This document shows positions 46,807 through 59,190 of a DNA stretch of 64,000 nt, in pieces. Source of the DNA: Sphagnum compactum. Lineage: Eukaryota > Bryophyta > Sphagnopsida > Sphagnales. The notes under the pieces are model-generated. The model did not search any database. It was not told the origin of the DNA and worked only from the letters and a program-made list of their open reading frames with translations. The DNA lies in the NCBI GenBank assembly GCA_965153455.1, contig OZ234504.1, positions 11,656,001 through 11,720,000 on the forward strand, given 5' to 3'. Each line of letters begins with the position of its first letter. Positions within the stretch are counted from its first letter, which is position 1. A program made the translations under genes and the position numbers.

Positions 46807-48237
46807 TCAAACCATGCCTGTTACGGCCACGTATGACTTCATTTCATGTCTGCTGCCTGTTTGGCGGCATGGATTGTTACAACAACTCCAATGATCCGTA
46901 TTAAGCAGCTTCAAGATTTCGCGAGCTTTGAGCTTTGAACGTAGACTGCACTCACTGGGGAGCAGCATCAGAAGTTTGGTGAAAGCTCCCGCTTGCAACG
47001 CCGTGTGGAGAACGCTGCGGTTGGATGAGAATGAAATAATGGCCCACAAGGCGGCGACAGCGTGCTCTGTTGCTAGCTCCGAGATACCCACCATCGACTT
47101 GACTATCATCGGGATAGCCAGTGATTCAAGGTTGGAGATTGCTTCACGCCCTTCCGCACAGCTCGCAAGAACCTCCAACAGGGCGAAGGCGTGCCCGATA
47201 TTGCCTCTCTCAGTTTCAGCAGGGAGCAGCTGTATCAAAGCGCCGATAGCATCAGCGTCTATAGCAGCTAAACGGTTCTTCTTGGGAATGCAGAGTGATA
47301 AAAGACACTTCAAGCTCGCATGGACAGCTCTAGGGTACATCTGATTTTGCTTCAAAAGCGAGACAAGCCCTTGGATAGCTCCAGGTGCTGCAGCACAACC
47401 CACAACTGCTTTCAGATTGTTGTCAGCTGCCACTACACTCTGAATCACTTCCGCTGCAGTGATCTTAGCATCCGTGCTTCCCAAAGAGAGAACCCAACAG
47501 AGAGCAGCCATGGGTCTTGAAGCAGCCAGCGCCTTCTTGTCACTTTCTGCAGCCAGTGGGAGGACTAGAGCGATCGTAGCCAGCCCATCCTCACAAGCTG
47601 CTATCAGATCCCTGTTAGAACTCGAACATTTGTTTGTTATATCCATGCCAAGTTCTCCGAGAGCACCAGCGAGAATTGGCACCGCTCCTGCCTCCACAAG
47701 GCATTTTCTGTTCTTCTCACCTGCACCCTCCTTGGCTAAGCTCCACAACTTCTTCAGGGAACCGTCCATGAGAAAACCTTGTGCAATCCGATTTACCAAT
47801 CGCCTCAAATGCTGCTGAGCCTGCTCCACTGCTGCCTTCCTCGGGGTTGGAATCCTTTCTACACCAGAAGCTTCGCTATTGGCGACACACCAATCCTGAA
47901 TAAGTCGACGAAGAGTGTGGTTGGGGATAAGATCTTGGGTTACAAGCACCTGATTAGTTGCAGGACATGTGTTATGGCCATCCCCCAGCCACTGCTCAAT
48001 GCTAGCACGGTCGTATGTCATCCCCGTGCTTAAGGTCACAGGATCAGTCATCAAGTCCAGCGAGATCGGGCAGGTAAAGAACGGAGGGACGGATACAGCT
48101 GGTTGAACCTGCAGCTGCTCTCTGCTGCAGCAGGGATCATCGACCAGCTCCTCCACCAGTCGACTGCCATCAAGCTGCTTCCCGGGCAGCAGCACCTCCA
48201 AGACCCCCAAAGCCATACCTGAATATCTCATGCACAC
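46807..48237 (-). CDS. Plant U-box/ARM-repeat E3 ubiquitin-protein ligase (PUB type)
   Basis: Intact, intronless 476-residue gene with TGA stop. The U-box E3 domain spans about residues 52-122: FFTCPISLDLMTDPVTLSTG, then MTYDRASIEQWL, NTCPATNQVLV and PNHTLRRLIQDWC, with the conserved CPI, DPV, TYDR, W and PN--LR--I--W positions all present. It would recruit a ubiquitin-charged E2 and transfer ubiquitin to substrates. Residues about 160-450 form an alpha-helical armadillo-like array (for example CLVEAGAVPILAGALGEL, AVAALWAIISF, LQAGAFTKLLMLLP) that would bind the substrate. Domain order and length resemble the PUB20-PUB26 group, many of whose members damp immune and stress signalling; that role is family knowledge, not seen here. 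An alternative start is Met8 (MALGVLEVLLPGK), which looks like the usual N-terminus of the group. GC content is well above the flanks. No partner genes are adjacent. Confidence 0.95.
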   Translation of the reverse strand: MCMRYSGMALGVLEVLLPGKQLDGSRLVEELVDDPCCSREQLQVQPAVSVPPFFTCPISLDLMTDPVTLSTGMTYDRASIEQWLGDGHNTCPATNQVLVTQDLIPNHTLRRLIQDWCVANSEASGVERIPTPRKAAVEQAQQHLRRLVNRIAQGFLMDGSLKKLWSLAKEGAGEKNRKCLVEAGAVPILAGALGELGMDITNKCSSSNRDLIAACEDGLATIALVLPLAAESDKKALAASRPMAALCWVLSLGSTDAKITAAEVIQSVVAADNNLKAVVGCAAAPGAIQGLVSLLKQNQMYPRAVHASLKCLLSLCIPKKNRLAAIDADAIGALIQLLPAETERGNIGHAFALLEVLASCAEGREAISNLESLAIPMIVKSMVGISELATEHAVAALWAIISFSSNRSVLHTALQAGAFTKLLMLLPSECSLRSKLKAREILKLLNTDHWSCCNNPCRQTGSRHEMKSYVAVTGMV

Positions 48238-48430
48238 TACACTCTACAAAATCTAATGCCACTACTACTAGCAACAAACAAACGTTCACCACTACTCTGA
48301 AATCACCTATTTTCTCTCTCTCTCTCCTGTCGAGAGGTCTCAATCTCTCGCCTTTGGAAGCCAGCCGGTTGCCTTTCGCTTGCTAATCTACTCTAGAATC
48401 AAAGTCACCAGCAGCTGATATTGGTCCCTA
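48238..48430 (-). promoter_or_regulatory. Putative 5' leader with GA/CT repeat
   Basis: Just upstream of the U-box start, a 14-bp CT run (48,313-48,326; GAGAGA on the gene strand) lies about 75-90 bp before the first ATG. Such GA/CT runs are frequent in plant 5' leaders and core promoters. No clear TATA box was recognised, so the transcription start cannot be placed. Confidence 0.4.
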
Positions 48431-49355
48431 GAAGTGTGCCCAAACACTAGAGAAACATAAACAAAACTCCAAGTATTGAAGCTTCCATACTAGAGTTTTC
48501 TATCAAGCTGGGTTCCCTCTTTAGCATCAGTGTTGTCGGCATATTGATCACTGAAGACAGTCTTCTCATGTACTCCTACTAAAAAAGACTACTGAACCAG
48601 CACTCAAACAAAAGATTAAACTGAGGGACATTACACTACTGTGGTGCCGTTAGTATTGAAAGATCCGGGTAAGCAGTTACTCGGAATCGACCGACCTCCC
48701 GATACTCTTCTCCTCCTGGACAACTAACTAGTTGAAAACTTAAAACTGCATGACTTCTCCTGGACCAAACTAGTTGACAACTTTGAACTGAATGAAATGC
48801 TTGAGGACAGAATTTTAGACTCAAACATGTGCGTGTGTCGTGCGCCCGGCGCTTGTGAATATAGTGAGAACGCAGCGCGCTGAACTATGTCATGATGTTG
48901 AAGCTTATCAGGTAAGGCTACAGATGAGAGAATATCCTTGCAAGACTAACAGAGTAAGGTTGGACCGTCAGAGCTGATGCCAGTCTAGTTGCCAGAAAAA
49001 CCGACCCACCATCCCCACCAACGAAAAAAAAAGACCGAAATGACAAGCTCTCAACTCCTGCAGAATATGGTCTATAGAAGATGATGATAGGGTGCGCATT
49101 AATAAAGTAGAGTCAAAGCCTCGTATGACGCACAGTATTACCTATTTATGTCGGTTCTAATGTTGTCTAAAAATTGAACAAGCTGGGAAACAACCAAGCC
49201 AACAATGCCTCATGAAACTGGTCCACTCCTGTTCCGTTCGACGGGGTACATGCTACCCCCACCACCCCCACAATTGAAACAGCTGCCTGTCTGTCGGGCA
49301 CTGGCGAGAGTGCACCAGCACCCACCATCGCACCATCCACTGGATGCCCCATATG
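48430..49355. other. Upstream intergenic DNA of the U-box gene
   Basis: Balanced base composition and no gene. An imperfect repeat around 48,720-48,790 shares ACAACTAACTAGTTGAAAACTT and CCAAACTAGTTGACAACTTT-like sequence. The proximal promoter should lie in the first part of this stretch. Confidence 0.45.
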
Positions 49356-49359
49356 TCTC

Positions 49360-49770
49360 AATGGTGGATGAACCTCTATTGAATTATTATCTGGTTTCAC
49401 CCGGGTAACCCACTCTGTAAGAAGTATAGGTGACTACTAGGTGAGTAATGTTTTATAGTTTAAGGGCATGGTCTTATTATATACCTAGTAAGAGGCAGGT
49501 TGTTAATAGGGAGGTTTTTTTTTTTTTTTTGGAGCAACATGGGGAGCTACTCAGCTGTGGATGAACCTGAGTTGAGTTAATATCTGGTTTGACTTGGGTA
49601 ACCCTTTATCTAAGAAGGAAGATATATATATATATATATGGGTAAATAGGTAGGAAAATAGGTGAGCACTGAGTAAGTAGATGGTTTTTAGTTTATACAT
49701 AGGTAATTGCTGGGTTTTATTACCTACCTAGTAGCAAGCGAGTTGTTAATACGTAGGTTGGAAGAAATAA
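49360..49770. repeat. Diverged tandem duplication with (AT)n and poly-T
   Basis: TGGATGAACCT at 49,364 recurs at 49,558, followed in both copies by ATCTGGTTT, GGGTAACCC and, further on, CCTAGTA and GTTGTTAATA (49,499 and 49,742). The offset grows from 194 to 243 bp because the second copy holds an (AT)n run (49,622-49,640). A T16 run at 49,515-49,530 separates the copies. Confidence 0.65.
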
Positions 49771-49799
49771 ATGCAACTGAGCTAACCAACATGGGAGAA

Positions 49800-50927
49800 C
49801 TGGAGCCAACAGAAAACTGTTTCTTGACCACTTACCATCCATCCCTGATGGTGTGCTTGTGGGTGCTGGCTGGTTCACTCTGGCCTGGGGCTCTACCTAG
49901 CTATCATCAGCCCACCAGAAAACGGACCACTGTGTGAAGTCTTCCCTGAACAATGTGCTGTAGATAAGACACGAATGCTGCGGCGACCTCCCCATCGACC
50001 AGCACCGTCCTTTAAAGCACTAGAGGGTCAAAGTGGTATATCTGCCCTCCCATCCCGCACGATTGACGATCTGATGGCTCCTGGAGAGCCTTGATATTTG
50101 AGAATGTCAAAGGCTCATAATCAACGCCTTAGTGCATGACATCCCAAAGTCACTTCTGCCATCAGTATTGACTCAGGAGTCACTGATGAATTATCATGCG
50201 GATCCTTTTGTCTGCATCAGGGGTTTTTTTCCCCAGCTTTGTCAAGTAGGTGGACTGGGATCGTCGAACCAAATTTGTCTAGAGCTCAGGCAGCAAAGTA
50301 GAAATTTTTAGGATCCCGCTTTGTTCTGGCGACCTTGAGGAGCTCATGTCTAAATCAGTGTTTTTATTTTTATTTTTCAATTTTGTGATGTTGAGCAAGT
50401 GGCAATGGTGTATTAATATATTTAACCAAATTTGACGATTTTCAAAATACAAAAGTAGAAAATCTTAAGCACCTTTTCTCATATTGTAAGCAATTCTTGC
50501 AAAATTTGGATTTTTTTTCGTTTTTTTTCAAGAAATATGAATTTATGATATAATATTAGTTTTTCAAAAAAATCATAAATGGCGAAAATCGCCCCAAAAC
50601 ATCACTGGTCTAAATAGCAATTTCGTGAAAAGAAATCTCCCAAAATATGCTGACTTTTGCACATTTTCACATAACACTGTTTTTTCTTGCCGTAGTGTAA
50701 AAATTCCCCAAATAAAACACAGCATCAGTTGGAAAGATGTGAGCGATGAAGTGAATTCGCTGCACTGTCACTTCCACTGCCAGGGGCCCCAGTATTGAGT
50801 GGTTATTGGGGCCCCACTTTTCCAGGTGGAAGCCAGGGAAAGGTCTTTCAAATTTTGGCCTCTGTTGGATATAATTCATATATACCCAGTCTGACATCTG
50901 ATGGGCGGTCAGTTCAGAATCAAAGAA
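49800..50927. other. No gene recognised
   Basis: Unique-looking sequence without coherent coding. A short stretch near 50,410-50,470 (ACCAAATTTGACGATTTTCAAAAT) weakly resembles repeat R2. Confidence 0.4.
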
Positions 50928-50961
50928 CTGCCCAACACTGGTCTGTAGCAGCGTTGGGCAG
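50928..50961. repeat. Two hAT-like tips back to back around 8 bp
   Basis: CTGCCCAACACTG (50,928-50,940) and CAGCGTTGGGCAG (50,949-50,961) are 13-bp inverted repeats with one mismatch, separated by exactly 8 bp (GTCTGTAG). The arms match the terminal repeats of the MITE at 41,704-42,001. They point outwards, as if two elements flank one 8-bp target copy. Confidence 0.6.
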
Positions 50962-53630
50962 CTGAGCAGCAGCACACACCTGATGGTTCTTATGGTTGGT
51001 AACTATGGTTCCCAAAAATTCAAATAACTAGTGTTTCTGTAGTCTCTAACCCTAAAAGAAACATAAAATTTAGCTACATCCAGATTCCAAACAGTATCAA
51101 CCCTGTGTTTTTCACACAAGATGTGCAACACCACCAGAGATTTTGTCCCTGGAGTTGCAAATAGTATTATGTTTCCCTAGCCATTTTTGAATTGTGTTCA
51201 GGACCTAAATATGAGATGTGAGCACGTTCTCCCTCCGATTGGAAGGCATCACAGCAGCTTGCCTCCAAATTGCACCTCAACTTCCATGGAGACAATGTAA
51301 CCAAAAATAATTCAAATTTCTGGGTGCAAATATGATAGATTGTGGCAAAATCTAATCAAAACACTTGCAGAACTTTAAAGCTCAGAGGACTGTTCTCACT
51401 GCAGATTCGGTGTAGAACGGCATGCTAGGTTTTTGGGAGACAGCAAAGCACAGCAAGGATTAGACTGTGATTTTCCCTACTTTGTGATTTTTTGGACAAG
51501 TTTTTGGAAATTGTTTTTAAAAAAGATTTCACTACCATTTTGAACTCAAAAACTTGAAAACTAAAAAAACACTGGGATAAGGTGGTGCTTCTGTGATAGG
51601 TGGAAATCAAAAATATAATCAATGCAAAAGCTATGGGAGAATTTCCCATGGTTCGATTTCATGGGAGAGTAGCTTGTGCCATTGGCCCAGTGTGAACTAG
51701 TTACCCAACTAATTTTTCCTTCCACAACAATTTTGTATAGTTTAATTGAATTTCCAATGACAAAATTCACTCAAATTTTAATATATCCTGCAGCTTCGGT
51801 TTAAAATTTTTCAAATCACTGTTGTTAAATCCTACTCATTGAGGACTTTCCAACAATATCAAGAGTGTGCCCAAATTCGCCTATAATTTTTAATTTTGAT
51901 TTAAATAAATTCTTAATCAAAATTGTTCAATATTTAATAACTTCTCCATCATAGGTTGAAACATTATGCAACCAACTGGACACACCCTTACTCATCAAGG
52001 GATTTCAAAAATACTGAGAGTGAGGCAAGAGGCACCACAATTTGAGAGATCTCAACATGAGAAACAAATCAAACAAACTACCTTCCTTCATAGATACATC
52101 TAAATTTGTGCCTTCAAATAGATGCATTTGAAGGTCATTACCTCATAAGTAAACCCACATTCCACATACGATCAAGAGTAGCATGGACCCTTTTTTTTTG
52201 GTGGATGTGAATTTTTTGGGGAAGATGAGTTTTCTTTTCAAAATGGTGAAAAATAAGTATGCATGAATTTTCTTCAATTTTTTTATATAGCTAAGTTTGA
52301 GTAAGTCTTCTTACGGATGATTCCAACTTCAGGTACATCACAAAACTGGGGAATAAAACTGGCATAGACTTCTCATTAGTCACTTCATATTGAAACATTG
52401 AGAAGGCATAGTACATAGTACATATTGTGTTTTCACTCTTCTATTTTTATCACATTTTTTTGGCAGACCAAACCGATGTGGGGCAGGTACTTGGAAAAAA
52501 TCAGATTCACAGAACTGCCAGGTTTCATGAAAGAACTGACAAAGCCCTGGCAATTTTCTAGGAGGTTATTTGACTTTTTCAAAAAAATTGAAAACTGTGA
52601 TTATATATATAAATCAGGTACTTGATTTTTTTTTGATAATCATAGTCATTATCAAAACTCGGTATTTGAATTTTTATAACCATGATCATCAGTAGGGGGT
52701 CTGGTGCAATTTTCTAATACGCGCCCACTCTGGACCAAACCTGTGATTAAGTGATTACAAAAACCTCATATAAGAGTGATATTGTAGTTCAGCTCATCTC
52801 TTGAAAGATGTTCACAGTAACAAAATACTCATTACTGGTTACACCTAGCTGGAAGATCCACTGGCTTCCTGTGAACAATATTTACTTATTCATGAACTTT
52901 GAAGAAACATTCAAAAGTATAATACGAGGGAGAGCTTACAGCGTAGGTCTGATTCTTGCAGAACAATTTCAAACGAACACTTACATGTAATCCTTGTTCA
53001 CAAGGGGATGGTTATTGGCTAATTGGGTTGGCTTCAGAGAGGAAAACCCAGCTTGCTGACGAAACCCATCACTGCTTTACTTACTCGCAGGCTCCTTCTT
53101 GTTCATTCCTTTAGCAGGCAGCTTTTGCTCTCTCTCTCTTTTCTTTGTTGTTTTGAGTAGAAGCAATCAAGGGACAGAACGCCATTGTCGTCTTGGGTTT
53201 GGCTTTTGTCACTTTTAAATTATTGCAGGATGCCTTACAATTATATGTGGGTTTGAGTTTTTCTTTGCCATTTATGTTGGATCAGCGTGCTTATTATATC
53301 CCTACTGGTACAAAATTCTGTCCCCCCTTCCCAAGGTGGGTGATGTAGCTAGCCGTTGCAAAAGATTGCAGACAGCAGGAACACAAGCACCAGGATGGGG
53401 TGACAACGCAGAACCCACCAGAGCACAATCCATTGGAAACACTTTATGAACAATGGTGCATTTTGACGAGTTTCCTTACTTTCTGTTTTCTTAAAACCCT
53501 GTCTGTTTGTTTTGGTCACAACTTAGTTGTCATTTTGCATTTCAAAAGTCATGGACAATTTTAACAAACACATTTCCACATGATGATTTGAATTTTTTTG
53601 AACTTTCACATTTAAATGTGAACACAAGGC
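50962..53630. other. No gene recognised
   Basis: AT-moderate intergenic DNA with only short open frames and no motifs. A weak R2-like fragment with GGTACATCACAAAACTGG is at 52,330-52,350. Confidence 0.4.
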
Positions 53631-53639
53631 ATCAATGGT

Positions 53640-53890
53640 TTTCTTTTGGAGAATTTTAACATTTTTTTGACTTGAAAATATGATTTTGGCACATGCACAG
53701 GATTTTTGTGAAGAAAATTTACCCTAGTCCATCAAATTTTGAAAATAAGAATCAAATCACCAGATTTTGACAATAGGTTCCAGCAGTAGCCAAAATATAT
53801 TAAATTTTAAAATTAAAAATCAGGTCTGAGTTATAGCCAAATTTGGTTTAATCTTCTTATTGATGATTGCCAATTTGATTACATTACAAA
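53640..53890 (+). repeat. Interspersed repeat R2, plus copy
   Basis: Carries the family words ATATGATTTTGGCACATGCA, GGATTTTTGTGAA, CACCAGATTTTGACAATAGG, TTCCAGCAGTAGCCAAAA, TATAGCCAAATTTGG and TTGATGATTGCCA. Other copies are at 56,300-56,535 and 59,660-59,945 (plus) and 56,860-57,080, 57,400-57,560 and 59,020-59,190 (minus). No coding capacity, type unknown. Confidence 0.6.
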
Positions 53891-56300
53891 TTAAAAATAA
53901 AATAACATTGCAAAGCATATGAAATTAACAAGAATGAAAAAAAGTGTGAACTTACAATTAATCCAAACTTAGAATTTCTCAATTTTTCATGTTGCATCAC
54001 ACTTCAAACACCAGCCTTCAATCCATATTCTTCAACTTTATGCCACATAAATGTCACTCGCATCAAAACATTGAAAATTTCCAACTTCAATGCTCCAAAG
54101 TGGCTTTAGGTAGCATTGTTTTTTCAAAAATCCCCTTTCTTTAGGCCTAAATAAGTTGAAGAATACATAAACACCTACAATAGTACCATGATAAAAACTA
54201 AAAACCCTTACTTCTTAACATTATGAATATTAAACCATTAGGCTAAATCAGGTGTCTAAGTTCAAATTTAACATTTCAAGTGGCCTTGAAGAGTAGTCCT
54301 CACACCTGAAAGGTGAAAGTGCCAACTTATAGTTGTCGCTTCACTCTGGCCCCTCATTTAGTAACATGATTGTTTTTTATTACATTATTTTTGATGGGAT
54401 ATTTTTTTCCTTGCTTTTCCATGTGATCTTTTTTTCATTGCATTTCTTTTGATGAGTAAAAATGTTTTTGGCCTTTTTTGCCATTCAAATTGTCAGCAAG
54501 AGGTGCAAAGAAAAGCCTTGTGGATAGATTGCAACTCATCCACAGATGAATCGCCACCTTGGTAACCTATCCTATAAGTCCTCCTTTTTCCCCCTCAATA
54601 ACTACCTTTGTAAGTGGGCAAAGAGCAATGTTGAGTAGTTCTGACCTTTTTCAAAGAATTTTCAGGGCCAACTCATGCAAAGGTTTAGTGGAACCAGCTC
54701 GATTCTTGAAATATTTTTTTGAGATTTTAATACTCACCATGATTTCCAAATATCCCCGATAAACCAAGATTTATTTTTTGAAATTTTAATACTTGCCATG
54801 ATTTTCAAATTACCCAGCAAAGCAAGATTGTCGATTTTTAGGTAGGTCAGTTTCACTGATTTGTTTTTAGGTAAATACCAGACCGGTTTTCAAGGTTATA
54901 GATTTGGAACTATAGGTTGTTTTGTAACTTTTGTGTTTTTCATGGCAATTTGACATGTTATTATTATACTTGTGACATTGCAATAACTTGTGTTTTATCA
55001 ACATTATAGTGGATTGATAATGATGAATGTTGTCATTATGGAAACAAATGGAGCTATGGATAAAAAGTGGTTTCATGGAAAGCCAACTTTTGAATACCTA
55101 TTCAATAAAGATGTTCAAACAATGAACAAGGCTAATCCTAGCAACTTTGAAAGGCTGAAATGAATTAGAACTTACATTTGATACACTCCTTTCATGCAAC
55201 ACTCCAACATTTTTCATATCCCAAATTAAAAAATTAGAAACTCCTTCCATCATTCACAAACAAGCACAAAAGCTAAACAAGGAAGAAAAAAAATGAAGAG
55301 AGAGAAAAAATGACGAACAAGGAAAAGAAATAAGGTTTGGTTCAAGGTTTCCTTTATTCTCTTGGTGTGAATTTCATGAAAACAACAATATTATATTGTA
55401 GCAACATTGACCTCAAGGGTTGCAAATTGGCCTCCCAAGTTGATAGGTATCCTTTTTCTGCCAAGTCAGGCCCATCAAGTGGTAGATTAAAACTTATTTT
55501 CTTTTTCAGACTTCACTCATAGTGTAAGCCCTTGCGGCCAATTTCAGTAATTGCATCAATAGGAATGCTTAATTTGAGTTCAACCTTGACCTTGACTCCT
55601 AGTGTAATGTGACCTTAAAAACCGCTTGAATTTGGAGAAGTGTATCCCTCCACACACACCGCGGCCCATGTGTGAACGAGCACCAGTACCATGCGCAAAA
55701 CAAAACCCTGAATTTAATTCAAGTTGCTTCTAACCATTGTAAAATATGACGTCCTAATATCAAATCAAGGGCTCTGAATTGAATATTTCTTGGGTCAACT
55801 ATGCACGCTAAAGGGCCTCACTGAAGACGATGAATGAACCAGTGGCGGAAGGTGTGGTTCACAATGGCCACGGGTCGGTTGACTCTCGAGATCCGCGTTA
55901 TCATTCATTGTACTCGACCTAATTAGGCTCTAGCATGGATAGACTTGTGGTACGTGCAGTGTAGCAACTGTGTTATTAATTGCATGCTTAAGTCAGCTCT
56001 CCCAGGCTACGGTAACCGCGTTGTATTAATTACTGTGGCAACCAGGGAAAACAATGCTTAATGACAAGTGTGTTTTCCGCCTGCTGGGAAACGGGTCAGA
56101 GTCCTCTGAGTGTCAGGTGGCAGGTTTACTTGATATAGCTGCATCTCAGTGTCAACGCCACTGCTTCCCCTTGAGCTATTTATTGACGATCTTTTCTTTG
56201 GCTCGCTCGATTTGAGTGAGGTACATCGTGTTCCTCTTGTTTCTTTTAGTTTAGAATCTGTGATCACAGCAACCTAGTGGTGGCACGATGTCCTTCTCCA
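53890..56300. other. No gene; 59-bp tandem duplication at 54.7 kb
   Basis: ATTTTAATACTCACCATGAT at 54,724 recurs as ATTTTAATACTTGCCATGAT at 54,783, an offset of 59 bp. The block at 55,640-56,280 is richer in G and C, and a 69-residue minus-strand frame there has no recognisable motif. Nothing else stands out. Confidence 0.5.
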
Positions 56301-56535
56301 GCTGAAAAATATGATTTCCACATATCCAAAGGGATTTTTCTTGGGAAAAAAATGGCCCAAATTCGCCAGATTTCGAATTTTTAACCAGAGTCTTTTGATA
56401 ACTTCCAGAAGGTAGCTAAGAATATAGAAGCATTCTGTTGTTTCTCTACCTTCATGGCTACTATGTAGCCAAATTTGGCTAAACTATTTTCTGGATGATC
56501 ACCACTTTGGCTACATCACAAAGTCCTTAAAGAAA
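56300..56535 (+). repeat. Interspersed repeat R2, plus copy
   Basis: Contains AATATGATTTCCACATATCC, GGGATTTTTCTTGGG, CGCCAGATTTCGAATTTTTA, TGTAGCCAAATTTGGCTAAA and GATGATCACCACTTTGGCTA, then CATCACAAAGTCC. This is the clearest copy; its order of words defines the family. Confidence 0.65.
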
Positions 56536-56859
56536 ACCCTGGTCCTCACTTGTTTCTTCTTTCCAACTTCCTCAAGTAGGTCCACTGAGGATTCCCAGCA
56601 TTACTTATCATTAAATGGCAACTGTCCTAGGTGAAACTGTTGCTTCAAGTGGCAAGTGACAACTTAGGGGGAGACCACTAAGTCTACATGTGGCTAATTT
56701 AATTTATTTTTTTATTTCAAAAATGACAGAACAATCCCTAAAAAGAATTTTTTTTTTCATTTTTTTCATCTTCTGTTGTGAAATTTCTGCACAAAAATAG
56801 TCATTGCAAGTTGTGAGTAGTGACTCATGAGTCTCATTATTTCTTTCTTTTCAATTTTT

Positions 56860-57080
56860 TTATGTTAGTCAAAATGGGGATCATCTGTAAGACCACTTAG
56901 CCATATTTGGTGATAAGATAATAGGAATTGTTTTTTAAAAATTAGCATCCTTCTATATTTTTTACTACCTGCTGGAACTTAAGATATAATCTGGTGATTT
57001 AAATACTTTAAAGTTTTTTTTCTGAAATTTGGCAACTTAAGACCACAAAAAACAGTAGATTTTCACCATTTTGAAAAACA
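56860..57080 (-). repeat. Interspersed repeat R2, minus copy
   Basis: On the plus strand the family words appear reversed: GGGGATCATCTGTAAGACCA, TTAGCCATATTTGGTGATAA, CTTCTATATTTTTTACTACC, TGCTGGAACTTAAGATATAA and TCTGGTGATTTAAA. Confidence 0.55.
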
Positions 57081-59020
57081 AATCACCATAAAACAGGCTG
57101 GACTCTTGACTAGTCTTTATATTTTGTGGGAATTTTTTGTTTTTTTTTTTAAACTGAAAAGTATGATTTTGACACATACATAGGATTTTTGTGAATATTC
57201 TTTCTGAACAGTTTTTTTTTCCTTGATTTCATGAAAGTGCCAATTTTTTGCTGGAAAAACACTTCACACTGCAAAATGTGCCATTATACAAATTGTTTCT
57301 CCCAAAATGATTTGTTAAATAGCAAAAATAGCCACCATAAACAAGTCATTGGAGCTTGTAACATGTAACTTATTATCAATTAGGAGCAGACCTCTGTTTT
57401 TTTTAATTTTGGGATGTAGCTGAAGTCCAATCATAGGTAAGTACTAATGAGATGTAGCTAAATTTGGCTATAAGTCAGATGTAAAAGTTTTGAAAATTTA
57501 GGTATCCTTATATTTTTGGAAACCATATATACGAATATGTGGATTTATTTTTAAGATTTAAATGTGTTGATTAAAAACCCCAAAAACACCTTTTCTATTG
57601 TCATATTCTGTTTTTTATTTTACCAGGGAAAAATACACAGATTGGGAGGGGGGGATTGTCTAATAAATGTTACTGAGAGTTTTTATTTTTCCCTTAAAGT
57701 AGAAATGTAAAAGGGTACAAACATGCCCAGCAAGGGGCAATTCCAAATGTGGCATTCAGGCCCACTTTAGACAAGGGTCCAGGGTCCAATTTCCTAGGAA
57801 CCAATTTGGACTGATTTGAAGCAAATTTAGTCCTTGAGTTGGAGGGTACCTTGGTCCCTAGCCTGATTCTTGATTCTTCAAATCAGGAGCTCTCCTTTTA
57901 GCACTGGTTTTTCGGCCGAACCAATTGATTTTCCCTCCAAAACAGGTGCCATGTAGGTTTAACCTCAATTTGCCACTTTTTGGTCTTGGACCCTCGTCTA
58001 GAGGCCTCCTTGGGACCAATTTGAAGCTTTCGACCAATAAGATTGTTTGAATTCATTGGTCCCTGGACATGGGACCTTCGTCTAAAGTTGCCCTTAACCA
58101 ACACTTAGTGCTTGTTCTCTAGTACATAAACACACCTAGACAAGAGGTGTAGGAAGGGAAACGATCTCTACACCTACTCCTTACCAGTGGGACGTATCTT
58201 ACACCTATAAGTAGGCATAATGTTTTGCCTCCCATTTTTGAGGAGAAGGCATAATAATATCCCTCATATAAAAGATGAGGGATACTCATGGACAACAAAA
58301 ACCTTCCAAATACAGTTAGGAACTTTCTCTGAGTGTTTTCTGTTTACAATTACACTTAACAATTTGGTAAAACAGAATGAGGATATATATATATACCCCA
58401 CCCTCCTGCCTTAAGCTGCAGCTTGCAAATCAGCTAGTAGATATTTAGAGCCATTTTTGTAGAAACTAGCTAAAAATCGGTTAGAAACTATGTAGAGCCT
58501 ACCATCTAATGAATTAGATTTCTAACAAACTAACTTTAACCTTTCCTCATTGTTTTTCTGGAATTTTTTTTATCATTTAGAGCTATTATAATAATTATGA
58601 AGTCCACAAGTGATACATTCTTCAACTGTGTGCATTATGTGAGAGGAAAATCTTCTTCATTCTTTGCAGTCTTTTTGCTGAAGGTGTAGATTTCAACTAG
58701 TGAATGTTAATAACTGTGTATGACATCAAGTTCATCCAGCAACTGGCAAATGTTAACAGCATTTACACATCACGTAATGTCAACTGGGATCGCACAGTTG
58801 TCAACTAGCAAAATTTAACAGCATTATACAGTAGGAGGAGATATCCATCACGGATGAGAGGGCTGGCGAACTAGTATGAGAAATGTCAATGGACAGAAAA
58901 CAAACAAACAACTGCCCCCACCAGGCCTTATATTTGACTCTAGCAGGATTGCCCATCACCCGTCACAGGCTATTGTCAACCTTATTCTTCATAGTGAAGA
59001 ATCAGAGTCCAGGTTTCAAT
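57080..59020. other. No gene; further R2 fragment
   Basis: A minus-oriented R2 piece lies at about 57,400-57,560 (GATGTAGCTAAATTTGGCTA), and the R2 word GATTTTGACACATACATAGG with GATTTTTGTGAA is at 57,163-57,195 in plus orientation. The remaining sequence, including open frames at 57,898 and 58,220, has no recognisable content. A G7 run occurs near 57,646. Confidence 0.45.
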
Positions 59021-59190
59021 TCTGTGATGTAGCCCGAATGGTGAAAATCATCCACAAGATAATTTAGCCAAATTATGCTACAAACAAAGTATGAAAGTTA
59101 AAAGATTGCAAGCATTCTTCTATATTGTTGGCTCCCTACTGGAACCCGATGATGTAGAATCTGGCAAAAGTTTACTAAATTTTGAGACTT
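59020..59190 (-). repeat. Interspersed repeat R2, minus copy
   Basis: Plus-strand words GTGATGTAGCCCGAATGG, AATTTAGCCAAATTATGCTA, CATTCTTCTATATTGTTGG, CTACTGGAACCCGATGATGT and AGAATCTGGCAAAAG match, reversed, the order in the 56.3-kb copy. Confidence 0.6.

Noticed and set aside
46928-47818. Plus-strand open frames of 66-138 residues opposite the U-box gene
   Set aside because: They are antisense shadows of a GC-richer coding sequence; their translations have no motifs, while the minus-strand frame has a complete U-box.
55838-55850. CAGTGGCGGA as an hAT terminus
   Set aside because: No matching inverted end was found nearby and the word is short.
56058-56267. 69-residue minus-strand frame, Ser/Lys-rich
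   Set aside because: No motif, no context, and a length expected by chance in this GC-richer patch.
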